This document shows positions 61,947 to 64,000 of a stretch of 64,000 bases of DNA, piece after piece; position 1 is the first letter of the stretch, and every line of letters begins with the position of its first letter. The stretch is from a virus. The notes below the pieces were generated by a model. It did no database searches, was not told where the DNA came from, and was given only the letters and a program-made list of their open reading frames with translations. A program made the translations under genes and the position numbers. The DNA is taken from IMG/VR virus record IMGVR_UViG_3300009514_000007, positions 1 to 64,000 of that record; one strand, written 5' to 3'.

Positions 61947-64000
61947 ATGACGAGCGGGTACGGCTTCGATCCCTTCGGCGAAGGTCCATACGGATCTGTA
62001 GGGGGCGTGCTTATTCCCCCGCCCCACCCACCGGGCGGCGGATACGGCACGATGCCCTATGGGACGGGGCCTTACGGCGGAGTTTCGTACCCGCATCCGA
62101 TTCCACCCGTCACTGACGGTTACGGCGGAATCCCCTACGGTCACGGATCCTATGGCTCGATCAGCCTAGAGGTCGGCGAGGTCACGGGTGCGACCTCGAT
62201 CTCTGGGTTCCAACTGGAGGTCTTGTTCTCGACCTCCATGATCATCGACGCGACGCTGCTCGACCCGGCGTCGTACACGGTGACGGACATCGCAGGCGCG
62301 GCTCCGACGACGGTACTGAGTGTTCAGGTTGGAGTCGAAGGCGACCTTGGGGCTACGTCGGTCATTCTCACGACCACAGGCACGACGCTTGGAGGCACTT
62401 ACGACATCACCGTGGTCGGCCCCAAGAACGTCGCAGGCACGCCCATCGAGGCAAGCCACCCGAACAACACAACGACCGTCCTGACCCGTGGTGAGCCGCC
62501 TGACTATGTGATCGACCCCTCGGCTGTTGTCGGGAACGAGATCACGATCACCTTCGACACGGATATGCTGCCCGAGGCCGGGTTCAGCCCTGGCATTGAG
62601 GACACGACCGCCTACAAGTTCATCCAACCGGCTGGTGTCGATCCGTATCCGGTGGAGATGACGGTGCTCGCAGTCGAGCACCCCTACATGGGGGATCTAT
62701 CGAAGGTCAACCTCACCGTCCAGGGCATGACCTCCGTTGCGTACCAGTCGGTGATCTCTCCGGCTGATGCGGTTCGGTGGGATGGGGACATTCTCCCCTC
62801 GGCGGCTGCGAGCTTTATCGGTACCGAGATCGGAACCGGAACCTCGTCGGTCAATACCACCGGACTCCTGCTCAGCAAGGGCCTCGGAGGCGGCTACGGG
62901 TGGGAATTCTCGGACACCACCGGCAAGGTACTACCGGGCTCGTCTTACCGAGCGGATGTCACGATCGACGTATCGGCGGCCGTGATCGCTCCGACTCTGT
63001 TCGACACGGTGTTCGCTACCTGGACGGTTTCGGATGGCGCAGTAGAGGCCACCATCACTCTGACTCGGGTTGCGGGCCTCGATTTCGTAGAGGTATCGAG
63101 TGGAGCGTTTTTCGTCACGGGCGCTCTCGCTTGGAGCAACGGCTTTGTTACGGTGTCGCTCGTCCGTAACCAAAAGGCCGACACCTACACGGTCGTCGTC
63201 AACGACAACCCATTCGTCGCGGCCCCTACCGCGAGCTTCACAGGTGCTCCAACCATCGCTCCGGGTGCGCGCTTCATTCTCGACCCCGGTGGTGTTTACG
63301 CGATCACCAACCTCCCGCTGAAATCGGTTCTGTTCACATCGAGCCAAACCGTGTTCTCGGGAGCCTGGAATTTCCTGCACGGCACGGGAAGCGTGTTCAC
63401 GGGAAGCCCACTGCTCACTCGTGACAACCTACTCACGAAAAAAGGACCGCTGGTCAAGGGGTGGGGCGATGCGACACCCGCAACGAAACAGGATGTAGAG
63501 GTACGGATCAACGGCGTCCCCGTCGAGGTCGATCGAGTCAATCCGTATCTCGGCAAGATTTTCCCCACGATCCCAATCCCGCTGATGCCTCCCGGCGCGA
63601 TTGAGGTCGAGGTTGACTACATTTGGTTCTGCTCGCCCCCGCTGGAGCTTGCAGGGCTCAACACGCCGGGCCTGGTCCTCAATAAGTACGACCTGCATCC
63701 CGGCAACAACATCGTTTTCTCGTCCGGCGTAGGGCTCCCTGGAGGCGGTTCGACTGAGGGCGAGCGATTCCCCTTTGGCGTTGTGCTCGGGCCTCGTGAG
63801 CCTCGCAAACCGCTGTTGATCTCGCACCGTTACATCGCCTACGAGAAGGAGTACACGGCCTCTCTCAATAGCCCGACCACGCTGCTCCTAAATCGGAGCA
63901 ACCATACGGTCGCGCTACCTGCCCAGAAGAAGGCGCCCGAGGGTGCCGTAGTCGCGTTCCTTGGTAACAAGGTGCCCACGGAGGCGGATCCGGTTTGGGT
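61947..64000 (+). CDS. Tail protein with Gly/Tyr-rich N-terminus, cut by window end
   Basis: The frame is open from ATG 61947 to the edge, giving at least 684 residues. The first ~70 residues contain repeated (P)YG.GPYG/YGGIPYGHGSYG motifs, followed by Ig-like beta domains (SLEVGEVTGATSISGFQLEV; VVGNEITITFDTDM). Near ~510-560, VEVRINGVPVEVDRVNPYLG and VEVDYIWFC resemble modules of the sheath and neck proteins, and GLNTPGLVLNKYDLHPG follows. It is probably a further distal tail or fibre-attachment protein. There is no clear ribosome site; coupling with the fibre gene six bases upstream is likely. Confidence 0.75.
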   Translation, partial: MTSGYGFDPFGEGPYGSVGGVLIPPPHPPGGGYGTMPYGTGPYGGVSYPHPIPPVTDGYGGIPYGHGSYGSISLEVGEVTGATSISGFQLEVLFSTSMIIDATLLDPASYTVTDIAGAAPTTVLSVQVGVEGDLGATSVILTTTGTTLGGTYDITVVGPKNVAGTPIEASHPNNTTTVLTRGEPPDYVIDPSAVVGNEITITFDTDMLPEAGFSPGIEDTTAYKFIQPAGVDPYPVEMTVLAVEHPYMGDLSKVNLTVQGMTSVAYQSVISPADAVRWDGDILPSAAASFIGTEIGTGTSSVNTTGLLLSKGLGGGYGWEFSDTTGKVLPGSSYRADVTIDVSAAVIAPTLFDTVFATWTVSDGAVEATITLTRVAGLDFVEVSSGAFFVTGALAWSNGFVTVSLVRNQKADTYTVVVNDNPFVAAPTASFTGAPTIAPGARFILDPGGVYAITNLPLKSVLFTSSQTVFSGAWNFLHGTGSVFTGSPLLTRDNLLTKKGPLVKGWGDATPATKQDVEVRINGVPVEVDRVNPYLGKIFPTIPIPLMPPGAIEVEVDYIWFCSPPLELAGLNTPGLVLNKYDLHPGNNIVFSSGVGLPGGGSTEGERFPFGVVLGPREPRKPLLISHRYIAYEKEYTASLNSPTTLLLNRSNHTVALPAQKKAPEGAVVAFLGNKVPTEADPVW

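Noticed and set aside
1-64000. tRNA genes, CRISPR arrays, insertion sequences, integrase or attachment sites
   Set aside because: I looked for cloverleaf-like segments, regularly spaced repeats, transposase motifs and terminal inverted repeats. None was convincing; the only regular repeats are the coding microsatellites at 6121 and 18792.

Overview
The window is a GC-rich, almost entirely plus-strand block of virion structural genes from a large contractile-tailed (myovirus-type) phage or phage-like element. No integrase, portal, terminase, capsid, replication, tRNA or CRISPR features are visible. The identification rests on the gene order neck/connectors > tail sheath > tail tube > assembly chaperones > tape measure > baseplate hub > spike > giant wedge-region protein > gp25-like wedge > J-like wedge > fibre. 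Genes are tightly packed, with ATGA, TGATG and GTGA start/stop overlaps. The host looks Gram-negative: two encoded proteins carry lipoprotein signal peptides, and one has a cysteine-rich domain of the kind common in Myxococcota and related predatory or deltaproteobacterial lineages. That host guess is an inference.

Layout. (a) 1-4195: two tandem paralogues of unknown function (the first cut by the window edge), a DUF5659-like protein, a Pro-rich protein, and connector/neck candidates. (b) 4199-5708: a minus-strand orphan gene, then an overlapping membrane-protein/lipoprotein pair arranged like Rz/Rz1 spanins. (c) 5719-12919: neck proteins, a tail-completion candidate, an actin/Hsp70-fold ATPase, several small proteins (one Cys/His-rich), a conserved structural protein, and an FmdB-type zinc ribbon. 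The last two appear to start at AUC codons. (d) 13167-18488: an exceptionally long tail sheath (1773 aa) with many beta-module insertions, closed by a strong terminator. (e) 18555-19170: a minus-strand pair, a 59-aa protein and a repeat-bearing cysteine-rich lipoprotein. (f) 19306-26246: tube, two long chaperone-like proteins and tape measure. (g) 26243-37005: two paralogous tail-end proteins, a 1922-aa hub with an apparent lytic transglycosylase, the spike and a small partner. (h) 37007-58066: a 3686-aa giant protein, a membrane-helix-rich protein, a gp25-like wedge, a J-like wedge and a gpI-position protein. (i) 58125-64000: a beta-helical fibre/spike and a further tail protein running off the window.

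Regulation. Five gene starts (4862, 12416, 19306, 51991, 58125) are preceded by a shared CCTATA-type element. In three of them it follows a small GC-rich hairpin. These are candidate phage-specific promoters. The three minus-strand genes each have a clean GGAGG site, and two of the elements sit about 72-75 nt upstream of a minus-strand start as well as upstream of a plus-strand gene.

Most unusual points: the actin-like ATPase inside a virion operon, two apparent AUC start codons within 1.4 kb, the oversized modular sheath, the 3686-aa protein, and the minus-strand lipoprotein cassette between sheath and tube. All functional calls are from sequence reading and recalled family patterns. No database search was run.
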